Part shown: one piece after another, positions 1 through 8,427 of the stretch
How positions within the stretch are numbered: position 1 is the first letter of the stretch
How the letters are laid out: every line of letters starts with the position of its first letter
NCBI RefSeq assembly: GCF_004123805.1
Contig: NZ_RWJX01000006.1
Span: forward strand, 42,054-106,053
Source of the DNA: Cellulomonas endophytica
Lineage (GTDB): Bacteria; Actinomycetota; Actinomycetes; Actinomycetales; Cellulomonadaceae
Length of the DNA stretch: 64,000 nucleotides
Direction of reading: 5' to 3'
Notes under the pieces: model-generated
Database searches by the model: none
What the model was told of the DNA's origin: nothing
The model's input: the letters and a program-made list of their open reading frames with translations, nothing else
Program-made: the position numbers and the translations under genes

Positions 1-114
1 GGCCTCCGCGGAGGTGAAACGCGTCGTCTCGTGCACGCGGCGGCCGTCGGTCCCCGGGTAGTAGGCCTGCCACCACCCGCGCTGCTGCCGCACGCCGCCG
101 AACGGTCTGGGCAC
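1..114 (-). CDS. int: Tyrosine recombinase (phage-type integrase), N-terminal fragment cut by window edge
   Basis: Reading leftwards from a GTG at 114-112, 38 codons stay open to the edge. The peptide starts MPRPFGGVRQQRGWW and continues with YYPGTDGRRVH and TTRFTSAEA, the typical SAM-like/AP2-like arm-binding start of actinobacterial phage and ICE integrases (a description of the substrate grid, G-x-W-x-A-x-Y followed by G-R-R-x-x-x-T-F). A GGGGGTGAG Shine-Dalgarno sits 6 nt before the GTG. The catalytic domain is outside the window, so activity cannot be judged. The gene points away from, and lies just beyond the 3' end of, the tRNA-Gly gene, the standard layout of an integrase beside its attachment site. 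Seen: sequence and position. Inferred: identity as tyrosine recombinase. Confidence 0.72.
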   Translation of the reverse strand, partial: MPRPFGGVRQQRGWWQAYYPGTDGRRVHETTRFTSAEA

Positions 115-158
115 CGACCGCTCACCCCCGCCGTTTGATAGCCAGTCGGTGGCGGGGC

Positions 159-180
159 TGGGTACTGAGTGGGTACTGAA
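159..180. repeat. Two direct repeats TGGGTACTGA, 11-bp spacing
   Basis: TGGGTACTGA occurs at 159-168 and again at 170-179, one helical turn apart, between the integrase start and the tRNA gene. Such paired short repeats are typical arm-type integrase or excisionase sites; here that is inference from position. Confidence 0.5.
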
Positions 181-244
181 GCCCGCCAGATCCGAGCGTA
201 GCGAGAACTCTTGGAACTGAACCGGGTCCGTCGCCGGGCCTCCG

Positions 245-266
245 AGAGCCGCTCCGTCGCGGCTCT
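245..266. terminator. 8-bp perfect inverted repeat downstream of tRNA-Gly
   Basis: AGAGCCGC at 245-252 pairs perfectly with GCGGCTCT at 259-266 across a 6-nt loop. It lies 16 nt past the CCA end of the minus-strand tRNA-Gly, so it may end that transcript; being inside the probable attachment region it could also be a recombinase site. Confidence 0.45.
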
Positions 267-281
267 GACCTGCGGTGATGC

Positions 282-355
282 TGGAGCGGACGACGGGAAT
301 CGAACCCGCGTAGCCAGTTTGGAAGACTGGGGCTCTACCATTGAGCTACGTCCGC
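282..355 (-). tRNA. tRNA-Gly (anticodon TCC), CCA encoded
   Basis: Minus-strand 74-nt cloverleaf: 7-bp acceptor stem GCGGACG/CGTCCGC (355-349 with 292-286), D arm with TAGCTCAATGG, anticodon stem CCAGT/ACTGG enclosing the loop CTTCCAA with anticodon TCC, T arm GCGGGTTCGATTCCCGT, discriminator U and an encoded CCA (284-282). It reads GGA/GGG codons. Its 3' end faces the integrase gene, which makes it the likely attachment site of the flanking element; the gene itself is intact. Confidence 0.95.
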
Positions 356-476
356 GCAGGTCAGGACGCTGATCGGTGGCCGCTCGCCGGGGCGGGCCGC
401 CGCCGGGGGACCCGACCGCGCCGCCCAGGGTACCGGTCGTGGGGCGGCGCTCGTCGCCCCGCCCGCTCGGGGCCGC

Positions 477-482
477 TACCGT
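477..482 (+). promoter_or_regulatory. -10 hexamer TACCGT, leaderless promoter of ppx
   Basis: TACCGT ends 7 nt before the GTG at 490 and no purine-rich ribosome-binding site precedes the start. The spacing puts transcription start on the GTG itself. The same arrangement recurs at other genes in the window. Confidence 0.5.
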
Positions 483-489
483 CCCGGGC

Positions 490-1437
490 GTGATGACGAC
501 GCAGCGCCTCGCGGTCCTGGACCTGGGGTCCAACACGGTCCACATGCAGGTGGTCGACGCGCGGCACGGCGCGCGGCCGTCCCCGGTGGGGTCGCAGCGC
601 TCCGTCGTGCGCCTCATGCGCTACCTGCAGCCCGACGGCTCCATCAGCGACGAGGGGGTCGCGCTCATCCTCGCGGGCGTCGACGCCGGCCTCGCCTTCG
701 CCCGCTCACAGGGGTACGACGAGCTGCTCGCCATGGCGACGTCCGCCTTGCGTGACGCCAGGAACGGGGGAGCGGTGCTGGCGGAGATCGGGCAGCGGCT
801 CGGCGTGCCCGTCGGCGTGCTGTCCGGCCCCGACGAGGCGCGCCTGACGTTCCTCGCCGCCCGGCGCTGGGTGGGGTGGGCCGCGGGGCGGCTGCTGCTG
901 CTCGACATCGGCGGCGGGTCGCTGGAGATCGCGTCGGGGGTCGACGAGGAGCCGGACGTCGCGCTGTCCGTGCCGCTCGGCGCGGGCCGGACGACCGCGA
1001 TGTTCCTGCTCGACGACCCCGCCGGTCCCGGGCAGGTCAAGGGGCTGCGGGAGCACGTGCGCCGCACCCTGGCCCCGGCCGTCGCCGAGCTGCGGGGCGT
1101 GCCGGCGCCGGACCACGTGGTGGCGACGTCGAAGACGTTCCGGTCGCTGGCGCGGCTCTCGGGGATGCAGGTGGCCGTCGTCGGGCCCGACGAGCGTTGG
1201 CGGATGCGGCGCTCGCAGCTGGCCGACTGGGTGCCGCGGCTGGCACGCATGACGCCGGAGGGGCGCAAGGAGCTGCCGGGCATCACGGCCGAGCGCACGT
1301 TCCAGATCGTCGGGGGAGCGGTCGTCGCCGAGGAGGCGATGCGCGCGCTCGGCGTCGACGAGGTCGAGATCTGCCCCTGGGCGCTGCGCGAGGGCGCGAT
1401 CCTGCGGCGCCTCGACGCCCTCGCCGCCGGTCGCTGA
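490..1437 (+). CDS. ppx: Exopolyphosphatase, short Ppx/GppA family
   Basis: 315-residue member of the ASKHA-fold Ppx/GppA family, which removes phosphate from polyphosphate ends or hydrolyses pppGpp. The two phosphate-binding loops are present: LDLGSNT at about residues 10-16 and LLDIGGGS at 137-144; a late G-G-A glycine motif follows in IVGGAVVAEE. The length matches the short actinobacterial type (as M. tuberculosis Ppx1) and not the ~500-residue E. coli enzymes that carry a C-terminal HD-like domain, so the longer upstream reading was discarded. GTG 490 or ATG 493 can start it; 490 fits the leaderless spacing. It stands alone between two tRNA genes. Confidence 0.88.
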   Translation: MMTTQRLAVLDLGSNTVHMQVVDARHGARPSPVGSQRSVVRLMRYLQPDGSISDEGVALILAGVDAGLAFARSQGYDELLAMATSALRDARNGGAVLAEIGQRLGVPVGVLSGPDEARLTFLAARRWVGWAAGRLLLLDIGGGSLEIASGVDEEPDVALSVPLGAGRTTAMFLLDDPAGPGQVKGLREHVRRTLAPAVAELRGVPAPDHVVATSKTFRSLARLSGMQVAVVGPDERWRMRRSQLADWVPRLARMTPEGRKELPGITAERTFQIVGGAVVAEEAMRALGVDEVEICPWALREGAILRRLDALAAGR

Positions 1438-1523
1438 CCGGTCGCCGACCGGCGGCTGACCGGCAGCCGGCCGGCGGCCGGTGGCGGCTGGACACGGGCC
1501 CCGGCCCCGGCGCGCGCCGCCAC

Positions 1524-1529
1524 TAGACT
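1524..1529 (+). promoter_or_regulatory. -10 hexamer TAGACT upstream of tRNA-Pro
   Basis: TAGACT ends 10 nt before the first base of tRNA-Pro, the right place for its promoter. Confidence 0.45.
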
Positions 1530-1539
1530 CCGGCGGGCA

Positions 1540-1613
1540 CGGGATGTGGCGCAGGTTGGTAGCGCGTCCGCTTTGGGAGCGGAAGGTCGTGGGTTCGAAT
1601 CCCGCCATCCCGA
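1540..1613 (+). tRNA. tRNA-Pro (anticodon TGG), CCA not encoded
   Basis: 74-nt cloverleaf with acceptor stem CGGGATG/CATCCCG, anticodon stem TCCGC/GCGGA around the loop TTTGGGA (anticodon TGG, 1574-1576), T arm with GGTTCGAATCC and discriminator A at 1613. The following bases are CGA, so CCA must be added enzymatically. The 5' C1-G72 pair and G-rich anticodon arm are usual for bacterial tRNA-Pro. Confidence 0.96.
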
Positions 1614-1805
1614 CGAGGGTGCGCCGCCGCATGCCACCGTCCGCCGTGGGTCCCGCGCGGAGCAGCGCAGCGCGCCGGCGGCACCTCCGCGGGGTGGTCG
1701 CGCTCCGACACCCGATCGGGTGGCGACACCCCGGGTCGGGGGCCACAGTGGGACGGACGTCGGCGTCCGCGCAGGACGCCCCGCCCACCAGTCGGAGGTG
1801 CCCAC

Positions 1806-3020
1806 ATGAAGCTGGACTGGCTCAAGCCGCTCGTCCGTCGTCCCGGACCGTTCGTCACCGTGCACATCGACGCCACGCGCGCCGACACGCGGGCCGACCG
1901 GGAGATGCGCGACCGGTGGCAGGGCCTGCGCCGGGACCTCCTGGAGCAGGGCTGCGACGAGACGGTCCTGGCGAACCTGGACGACCGCGTCGCCGAGGCC
2001 ACGGGTGTCGGCGGCCGGCACGGGCGGATCCTCGTCGCGACGACGGAGGGCGTGCTGCTGGACCGCGTCCTCCCGGTCCCGCCCGCCCGCGACGAGGCCG
2101 TGTGCGCCTCGGAGCCGGCCCTGCTCGGCGCCGCCCGCGCCGGGGAGGAGGAGGTGCCGCACCTCCTCGTCGAGGTCGACCGCTCCGGCGCCAACCTCAC
2201 GTGGTCGTACGGGACCGGCGTGCCCGGCCAGGACGTGGAGACGACGGTCGAGGGCGGGCACGACGAGCTGCGCAAGGTGCCCACCGGGGGCTGGTCGCAG
2301 CGGCGGTTCCAGTCCCGGGCGGAGGACTCCTGGGAGCGCAACGCCGCGGCCGTCGCCGCGGAGATCGACCGCATCGCCGGGGAGAAGCACCCCGAGGCGG
2401 TCCTGGTCACCGGGGACGTCCGCGCGGTCGCCCTCGTGCGCGAGGCGGTCAACCCCACGCACAAGGAGCTGCTCGTCGAGCTGTCCGGGGGGTCCCGCGC
2501 GGAGGGCGTCAAGACGGACGTGTTCGAGTCGCGCGTGAAGGAGGCGCTCGACGTCGTGCGCGCCCGTCGTCGCGAGGCCGTGCTGGACGTGTTCCGCCAG
2601 GAGCGCGGCCGCGCCGGCGCCGCGGTGACGGGGCTGGCGGACGTCGTCGACGCCCTGCGCCGCGCCCAGGTGCGCGAGCTCGTCCTCGACGAGGCCACCA
2701 CGCTGCCCGGCTCGCCGCTGGCGGACCGGCGGCTGCACGTGGGCCCCGACCCCCTGCAGCTGGGCCTGTCCGCCGACGACCTGGCGTCCCTGGGCGTCCA
2801 GGACGGGGAGGGCGACGAGCTGCGCGCGGACATCGCGCTCGTCGACGCGGCGGTCGGCTCCGACGCGGGCATCACGTTCGCGGAGACGGGTTCCGTCGAG
2901 CTCGTCGACGGCGTCGGCGCGATCCTGCGCTACGAGGACGCCAGCACCCCCGACGAGTCGCTGCTGACGATGGGCGGCGACACGCACCGGCAGGGCCGCC
3001 ACCGCGCGGTCGCCCGCTGA
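1806..3020 (+). CDS. baeRF family protein (Rv2629-like archaeo-eukaryotic release factor homologue)
   Basis: 404 residues, start ATG preceded by GGAGGTG at 7-nt spacing. The pattern (N-terminal alpha/beta region with FVTVHIDATR, central HLLVEVDRSGANLTW, then a Pelota/eRF1-like core with NPTHKELLVELSGGSRAEG and a C-terminal FAETGSVELVDGVGAILRY) matches the bacterial archaeo-eukaryotic release factor family 2 of actinobacteria, typified by mycobacterial Rv2629. Family members are thought to act on stalled ribosomes or tRNA; biochemical role is not settled. No signal peptide or membrane segment. Stands alone between tRNA-Pro and tig; a strong hairpin closes it. Confidence 0.75.
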   Translation: MKLDWLKPLVRRPGPFVTVHIDATRADTRADREMRDRWQGLRRDLLEQGCDETVLANLDDRVAEATGVGGRHGRILVATTEGVLLDRVLPVPPARDEAVCASEPALLGAARAGEEEVPHLLVEVDRSGANLTWSYGTGVPGQDVETTVEGGHDELRKVPTGGWSQRRFQSRAEDSWERNAAAVAAEIDRIAGEKHPEAVLVTGDVRAVALVREAVNPTHKELLVELSGGSRAEGVKTDVFESRVKEALDVVRARRREAVLDVFRQERGRAGAAVTGLADVVDALRRAQVRELVLDEATTLPGSPLADRRLHVGPDPLQLGLSADDLASLGVQDGEGDELRADIALVDAAVGSDAGITFAETGSVELVDGVGAILRYEDASTPDESLLTMGGDTHRQGRHRAVAR

Positions 3021-3027
3021 CCCGACG

Positions 3028-3063
3028 GACGCCCGGTGCCGCCCACGCGCGGCGCCGGGCGTC
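3028..3063 (+). terminator. Factor-independent-like hairpin after the baeRF gene
   Basis: GACGCCCGGTGCCGC (3028-3042) pairs with GCGGCGCCGGGCGTC (3049-3063) with one G-T wobble and a 6-nt loop, 8 nt after the stop. No T-tract follows, usual for this GC class. Confidence 0.75.
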
Positions 3064-3159
3064 CGCGCGTCGGGCGCGAGGCGCCGCCGGCGGTGCCGGC
3101 ACCGCGCCGGGCGGGTCGTCCGGCCACGGGCCGGTGCGTCCGGCGGCGCGCTCCTGACG

Positions 3160-3165
3160 TACCAT
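3160..3165 (+). promoter_or_regulatory. -10 hexamer TACCAT, probable tig promoter
   Basis: TACCAT lies about 97 nt before the tig start in an otherwise G/C-only intergenic stretch. Only the -10 match is clear. Confidence 0.35.
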
Positions 3166-3261
3166 CGAGGGTCGCACGCGTGCCGTGCCGTCGCGGTGCG
3201 CCCCCGGTGCCCGCGTGCACCACGCCCGCCCGCCTGACCCGACTGCTGGGAGAGCACAAGA

Positions 3262-4707
3262 GTGAAGAGCGCCGTCGAGACCCTGGACCCCACCAAGGTC
3301 AAGCTGACCGTCGAGGTCACGTACGAGGAGCTCGGCCCGAGCATCACGCACGCGTACGAGCACATCGCGCAGCAGGTGACGGTCCCCGGCTTCCGCAAGG
3401 GCAAGGTCCCGCCGCGCATCATCGACCAGCGCGTCGGCCGCCCCGCGGTCATCGAGCACGCGGTCAACGAGGGCCTCGGCGGCTTCTACGCGCAGGCCGT
3501 CCGCGACAACCAGCTGCGCCCCCTGGGCCAGCCCGACGTCCAGGTGACGAAGGTCCCCGGCCTCGTGAAGGGCGAGGAGGAGGGCCAGCTCGAGTTCACG
3601 GCCGAGGTCGAGGTCCGCCCGACCGTCGAGCTCCCCGACCTCGACGCCCTCACCCTCACCGTCGACGGGCTGGACGTCTCGGACGAGGACGTGCAGACCC
3701 GCCTCGACGCGCTGCGCGAGCGCTTCGGCACGCTCGTCGGCGTCGACCGCCCCGCGCAGGAGACGGACTACGTCGTCCTCGACCTCGTCGCCACCATCGG
3801 CGAGGAGGAGGTCGACCAGGTCTCCGGCATCAGCTACCAGATCGGCTCGGGCAACATGCTCCAGGGCCTCGACGAGGCGCTGACCGGCCTCTCCGCCGGC
3901 GAGACCACGACCTTCGTCTCCACCCTGGTCGGCGGCGAGCGCGCCGGCGAGGAGGCCTCCGTCACCGTCACGGCGCAGCAGGTCAAGGAGCGCCAGCTCC
4001 CCGAGGCCGACGACGAGTTCGCGCAGCTGGCGAGCGAGTTCGACACCCTCGACGAGCTCGTCGCGGACCTGCGGGAGCAGGCCGGCAAGGGCAAGGCGTC
4101 CGGCCAGGCCGTGCAGGCGCGGGACCTGCTGCTCGAGAAGATCGTCGGCGACGCCGAGGTGCCCGTCCCCGCGGGCGTCGTCGAGGCCGAGGTCGTCCGG
4201 CACCTGGAGTCCGAGGGCCGCCTCGAGGACGACGAGCACCGCGCGGAGGTGCAGGAGCAGGCCACGACCGCCCTGCGCAACCAGATCGTGCTCGACACCC
4301 TCGCGGAGCACCTCGGCGTCAAGGTGAGCCAGAACGAGCTCGTGGAGTACCTCGTCGCGGCCTCGCGCCAGTACGGCATGGACCCGAACACCTTCATCAA
4401 GACGATCGACGAGAACGGCCAGGTGCCCGCCATGGTCGCCGAGGTCGCGCGCTCGAAGGCGCTCGCCGTCGCCCTGCGCCGCGTGCAGGTGACGGACGCC
4501 TCCGGCGCCCCCGTCGACCTGTCGGAGTTCATCGGCTCCGACGAGGAGGACGCCGCGGTCGAGGCCGAGGAGGCCGCGGACGCCGGCACGACGGCGGACG
4601 ACCTCGCGGAGGAGACGGCGACGGAGGTCGCCGTCGCCGAGGAGGACGCGCTCGAGGGTGGCGACGAGGCCGGGGCCGGCCAGGCCCAGCCCGTCGCGAA
4701 GGGCTGA
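3262..4707 (+). CDS. tig: Trigger factor, ribosome-associated chaperone
   Basis: 481 residues, GTG start. Trigger factor binds the ribosome exit tunnel and holds nascent chains. The ribosome-docking signature GFRKGKVP is at residues 43-50; an FKBP-type prolyl isomerase domain follows (about 155-245, with GSGNMLQGLDEAL and the Thr-Phe strand), then the helical C-terminal arms (about 250-420). The last 55 residues form a long acidic alanine/glutamate tail, common in actinobacterial trigger factors. It precedes clpP1-clpP2-clpX as in most actinobacteria, ending in its own strong terminator. Confidence 0.96.
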   Translation: MKSAVETLDPTKVKLTVEVTYEELGPSITHAYEHIAQQVTVPGFRKGKVPPRIIDQRVGRPAVIEHAVNEGLGGFYAQAVRDNQLRPLGQPDVQVTKVPGLVKGEEEGQLEFTAEVEVRPTVELPDLDALTLTVDGLDVSDEDVQTRLDALRERFGTLVGVDRPAQETDYVVLDLVATIGEEEVDQVSGISYQIGSGNMLQGLDEALTGLSAGETTTFVSTLVGGERAGEEASVTVTAQQVKERQLPEADDEFAQLASEFDTLDELVADLREQAGKGKASGQAVQARDLLLEKIVGDAEVPVPAGVVEAEVVRHLESEGRLEDDEHRAEVQEQATTALRNQIVLDTLAEHLGVKVSQNELVEYLVAASRQYGMDPNTFIKTIDENGQVPAMVAEVARSKALAVALRRVQVTDASGAPVDLSEFIGSDEEDAAVEAEEAADAGTTADDLAEETATEVAVAEEDALEGGDEAGAGQAQPVAKG

Positions 4708-4740
4708 CGCCGTCGCCACGACCGCAGGACGCAGCACCGG

Positions 4741-4769
4741 AGGGGCCCCGCGCACGGCGCGGGGCCTCT
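4741..4769 (+). terminator. Strong hairpin after tig
   Basis: AGGGGCCCCGCGC (4741-4753) pairs with GCGCGGGGCCTCT (4757-4769), loop ACG, one mismatch; 33 nt past the tig stop. Confidence 0.8.
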
Positions 4770-4878
4770 CCGCGCGTCCGGCCGCCGTCCTCCGTCCGGG
4801 CCGCCGGCACGGGCCCGGGGGGTATGCGCCGACAGCGAAAAGGGGCGCCGGGGGAGCGGGCGCGTCGGTGGTGCGGGC

Positions 4879-4884
4879 TAGGGT
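4879..4884 (+). promoter_or_regulatory. -10 hexamer TAGGGT, probable clpP1P2 promoter
   Basis: TAGGGT sits 75 nt before the clpP1 start, after the tig terminator, so the clp operon has its own promoter and a leader of about 70 nt. Confidence 0.45.
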
Positions 4885-4959
4885 CGCTCCAGGCCGATCG
4901 AGGGGTGCGCGAGCAGCCCCCGGACCCGGCCCCACAGCGGCGACACGAGGGAGCACGGC

Positions 4960-5631
4960 GTGAACGAGCGAGGCATGGACATGGCCGCGATCGGCCGGGG
5001 CGCGACGGCGGACGCCATCGGCGTGCCGGCGGTGGCGCGGTCCGACGGCGCGAGCATGGGCCTCAACGACAGCATCTTCAACCGGCTGCTGCGGGAGCGG
5101 ATCGTCTGGCTGGGCTCGGAGGTGCGCGACGAGAACGCGAACGCCATCTGCGCCCAGATGATGCTCCTGGCGGCGGAGGACCCGAACAAGGACATCTGGC
5201 TGTACATCAACTCGCCGGGTGGCTCCATCACGGCGGGCATGGCGATCTACGACACCATGCAGTACATCCAGCCGGACGTGGCGACGATCGCGATGGGGAT
5301 GGCGGCCTCGATGGGGCAGTTCCTGCTCTCCTCGGGCAAGAAGGGCAAGCGCTACGCCCTCCCGCACGCCCGCGTGATGATGCACCAGCCGTCGGGCGGC
5401 ATCGGCGGCACGGCGACCGACGTGCGCATCAACGCCCAGCTGATCCTCCACATGAAGAACGTGCTCGCCGAGCTCACCGCGCAGCAGACGGGCAAGAGCA
5501 CGGAGCAGGTGAACCGGGACGCCGACCGCGACCGCTGGTTCACGGCGGACGAGGCGCTGGAGTACGGCTTCATCGACCACGTCGTCACGAGCTCCGGCTC
5601 GGTCACCGGGGGCGGCGGCACGGGCTCCTGA
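4960..5631 (+). CDS. clpP1: ATP-dependent Clp protease proteolytic subunit 1
   Basis: 223 residues, GTG start with GGGAG 8 nt upstream. Serine peptidase forming the heptameric Clp core. The catalytic triad is complete: Ser117 (GMAASMGQF), His142 (VMMHQPSGG) and Asp191 (ADRDRW), with the oxyanion-loop SPGGSI at 85-90. The first ~35 residues are extra, processed-looking and variable in the family. Next gene clpP2 follows after 52 nt; in actinobacteria the two form a mixed ClpP1P2 tetradecamer fed by ClpX and ClpC1. Confidence 0.96.
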   Translation: MNERGMDMAAIGRGATADAIGVPAVARSDGASMGLNDSIFNRLLRERIVWLGSEVRDENANAICAQMMLLAAEDPNKDIWLYINSPGGSITAGMAIYDTMQYIQPDVATIAMGMAASMGQFLLSSGKKGKRYALPHARVMMHQPSGGIGGTATDVRINAQLILHMKNVLAELTAQQTGKSTEQVNRDADRDRWFTADEALEYGFIDHVVTSSGSVTGGGGTGS

Positions 5632-5683
5632 GCCCGGCCCGCACCGTCCCCGCCCCGACACCCGCACCCCTGAGAGGACACCC

Positions 5684-6385
5684 GTGAGCGACGAGTACGC
5701 GTTCGGCACCCGTGCCGCCCGCCTGGCCGGCCCCGGCGGACTGGCCCCCACGAGCCCCGCGGGCCGGTACGTGCTGCCCCAGTTCGAGGAGCGCACGCCC
5801 TACGGCTTCAAGCGGCAGGACCCGTACACCAAGCTGTTCGAGGACCGGATCATCTTCCTGGGCGTCCAGGTCGACGACGCGTCCGCGGACGACGTGATGG
5901 CCCAGCTCCTCGTGCTCGAGAGCATCGAGCCCGAGCGCGACATCACGCTGTACATCAACTCGCCCGGCGGCTCCTTCACGGCGCTGACGGCGATCTACGA
6001 CACGATGCAGTACATCCGCTCGCCCATCGCGACGGTCTGCCTCGGGCAGGCCGCCTCGGCGGCGGCGGTGCTGCTCGCCTCGGGCACGCCGACGAAGCGC
6101 CTGGCGCTCCCGAACGCCCGCGTGCTCATCCACCAGCCGGCCATGCAGGGCGGCGGGTACGCGCAGGCCTCGGACATCGAGATCCAGGCCAACGAGCTCA
6201 TCCGCATGCGCGAGTGGCTCGAGGAGACGATCGCGCACCACACGGGGCGCGACCTGGAGCAGGTCAAGCTCGACATCGAGCGCGACAAGATCCTCACGGC
6301 CCAGCAGGCCAAGGAGTACGGCATCGTCGACCAGGTGCTCGAGAGCCGCAAGGGCGTCCGGCCGACGGTCGTCCACCCGGCCTGA
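5684..6385 (+). CDS. clpP2: ATP-dependent Clp protease proteolytic subunit 2
   Basis: 233 residues, GTG start with GAGAGGA upstream. Second ClpP paralogue; Ser125 ([10 protein letters not shown]), His150 (RVLIHQPAM) and the C-terminal IERDK aspartate make a complete triad. Compared with clpP1 the active-site serine is flanked by alanines (QAASAAA), the typical actinobacterial ClpP2 form. Same operon as clpP1, followed by clpX after 230 nt. Confidence 0.96.
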   Translation: MSDEYAFGTRAARLAGPGGLAPTSPAGRYVLPQFEERTPYGFKRQDPYTKLFEDRIIFLGVQVDDASADDVMAQLLVLESIEPERDITLYINSPGGSFTALTAIYDTMQYIRSPIATVCLGQAASAAAVLLASGTPTKRLALPNARVLIHQPAMQGGGYAQASDIEIQANELIRMREWLEETIAHHTGRDLEQVKLDIERDKILTAQQAKEYGIVDQVLESRKGVRPTVVHPA

Positions 6386-6615
6386 CACCCGGTCGCACCG
6401 AGCAGGACCGCTCGACCCCGGCCCCGGCCACCGGCGCGCACCCCGCGCGCCGGTCGCCGGGGCCGACACGCCGGAGGCGGTGGACGGTCGGCTGACAGGC
6501 CCGCCGCGGTGGTGTGGAATGGTGTGCGAGCGGCGCGGCCGCCGGCACCGCCCACCGGGCGGGAGGTGGCACGCACGGCCCGCAGCGCGCGGGGCGCAGA
6601 GGAGGGGAGAGGCAC

Positions 6616-7902
<1,287 letters not shown>

Positions 7903-7907
7903 GGCCG

Positions 7908-8294
7908 GTGGCAGGGCAGGACGGCGAGGCCCCGGCGGCCGCGCCGGCACCGGCGAGCGCCGCGCACCCCCCGACCGCCCTCGCCGACGCGGGGACGCCG
8001 CCGGAGCTCGCGCGGCTGCGGCACAGCATCGACAACATCGACGCCGCCCTCGTGCACCTGCTCGCGGAGCGCTTCAAGGCCACGCAGCAGGTCGGCCTGC
8101 TGAAGGCGGAGCGCGGCCTGCCCCCGGCGGACCCCGCGCGCGAGGCGCGGCAGGTCGCGCGGCTGCGCGCCCTGGCCGTGGACGCCGACCTCGACCCCGT
8201 GTTCGCGGAGAAGTTCCTCGCGTTCATCGTCGAGGAGGTCATCCGGCACCACGAGGCGCTGGCCCAGGACGCATCGGCCGGGCCGAGCGCCTGA
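7908..8294 (+). CDS. Chorismate mutase (AroQ type)
   Basis: 128 residues from a GTG 5 nt after the clpX stop; no better start lies before the conserved part. AroQ-fold chorismate mutases turn chorismate into prephenate for Phe/Tyr. The helix-1 signature LARLRHSIDNIDAALVHLL, followed by ERF, VGLLKAERGLPPADPARE and a C-terminal helix FAEKFLAFIVEEVI, fits the small monofunctional class; the first ~35 residues are Ala/Pro-rich and likely disordered. Probably co-transcribed with clpX, although no functional link is evident. Confidence 0.82.
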   Translation: MAGQDGEAPAAAPAPASAAHPPTALADAGTPPELARLRHSIDNIDAALVHLLAERFKATQQVGLLKAERGLPPADPAREARQVARLRALAVDADLDPVFAEKFLAFIVEEVIRHHEALAQDASAGPSA

Positions 8295-8330
8295 CCGCTC
8301 ACCGGGCCGCGCCGGGCGCACCCCGAGCGC

Positions 8331-8413
8331 GATCCCCCCTCGACGAGATGACGGTCCGGGTCGGTCCGGGCGGCCCGGAGCGGTCGGGAGCGGCATCTCG
8401 TGGGGAGGGGGTC
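8331..8413. terminator. Bidirectional terminator between chorismate mutase and acyl-CoA ligase
   Basis: GATCCCCCCTCGACGAGATG (8331-8350) is an imperfect inverted repeat of 8394-8413; the innermost CGAGATG/CATCTCG bases pair exactly. It lies between two converging genes, ending just before the ligase stop. The loop of 43 nt is itself GC-rich. Confidence 0.55.
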
Positions 8414-8427
8414 GGGGCGGCTCCCGG

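Noticed and set aside
621..3467. Very long minus-strand open frame across ppx, tRNA-Pro and the baeRF gene
   Set aside because: It crosses a tRNA gene, shows Arg/Ala/Gly-rich translation without any family motif, and mirrors the third-base G/C bias of the plus-strand genes.
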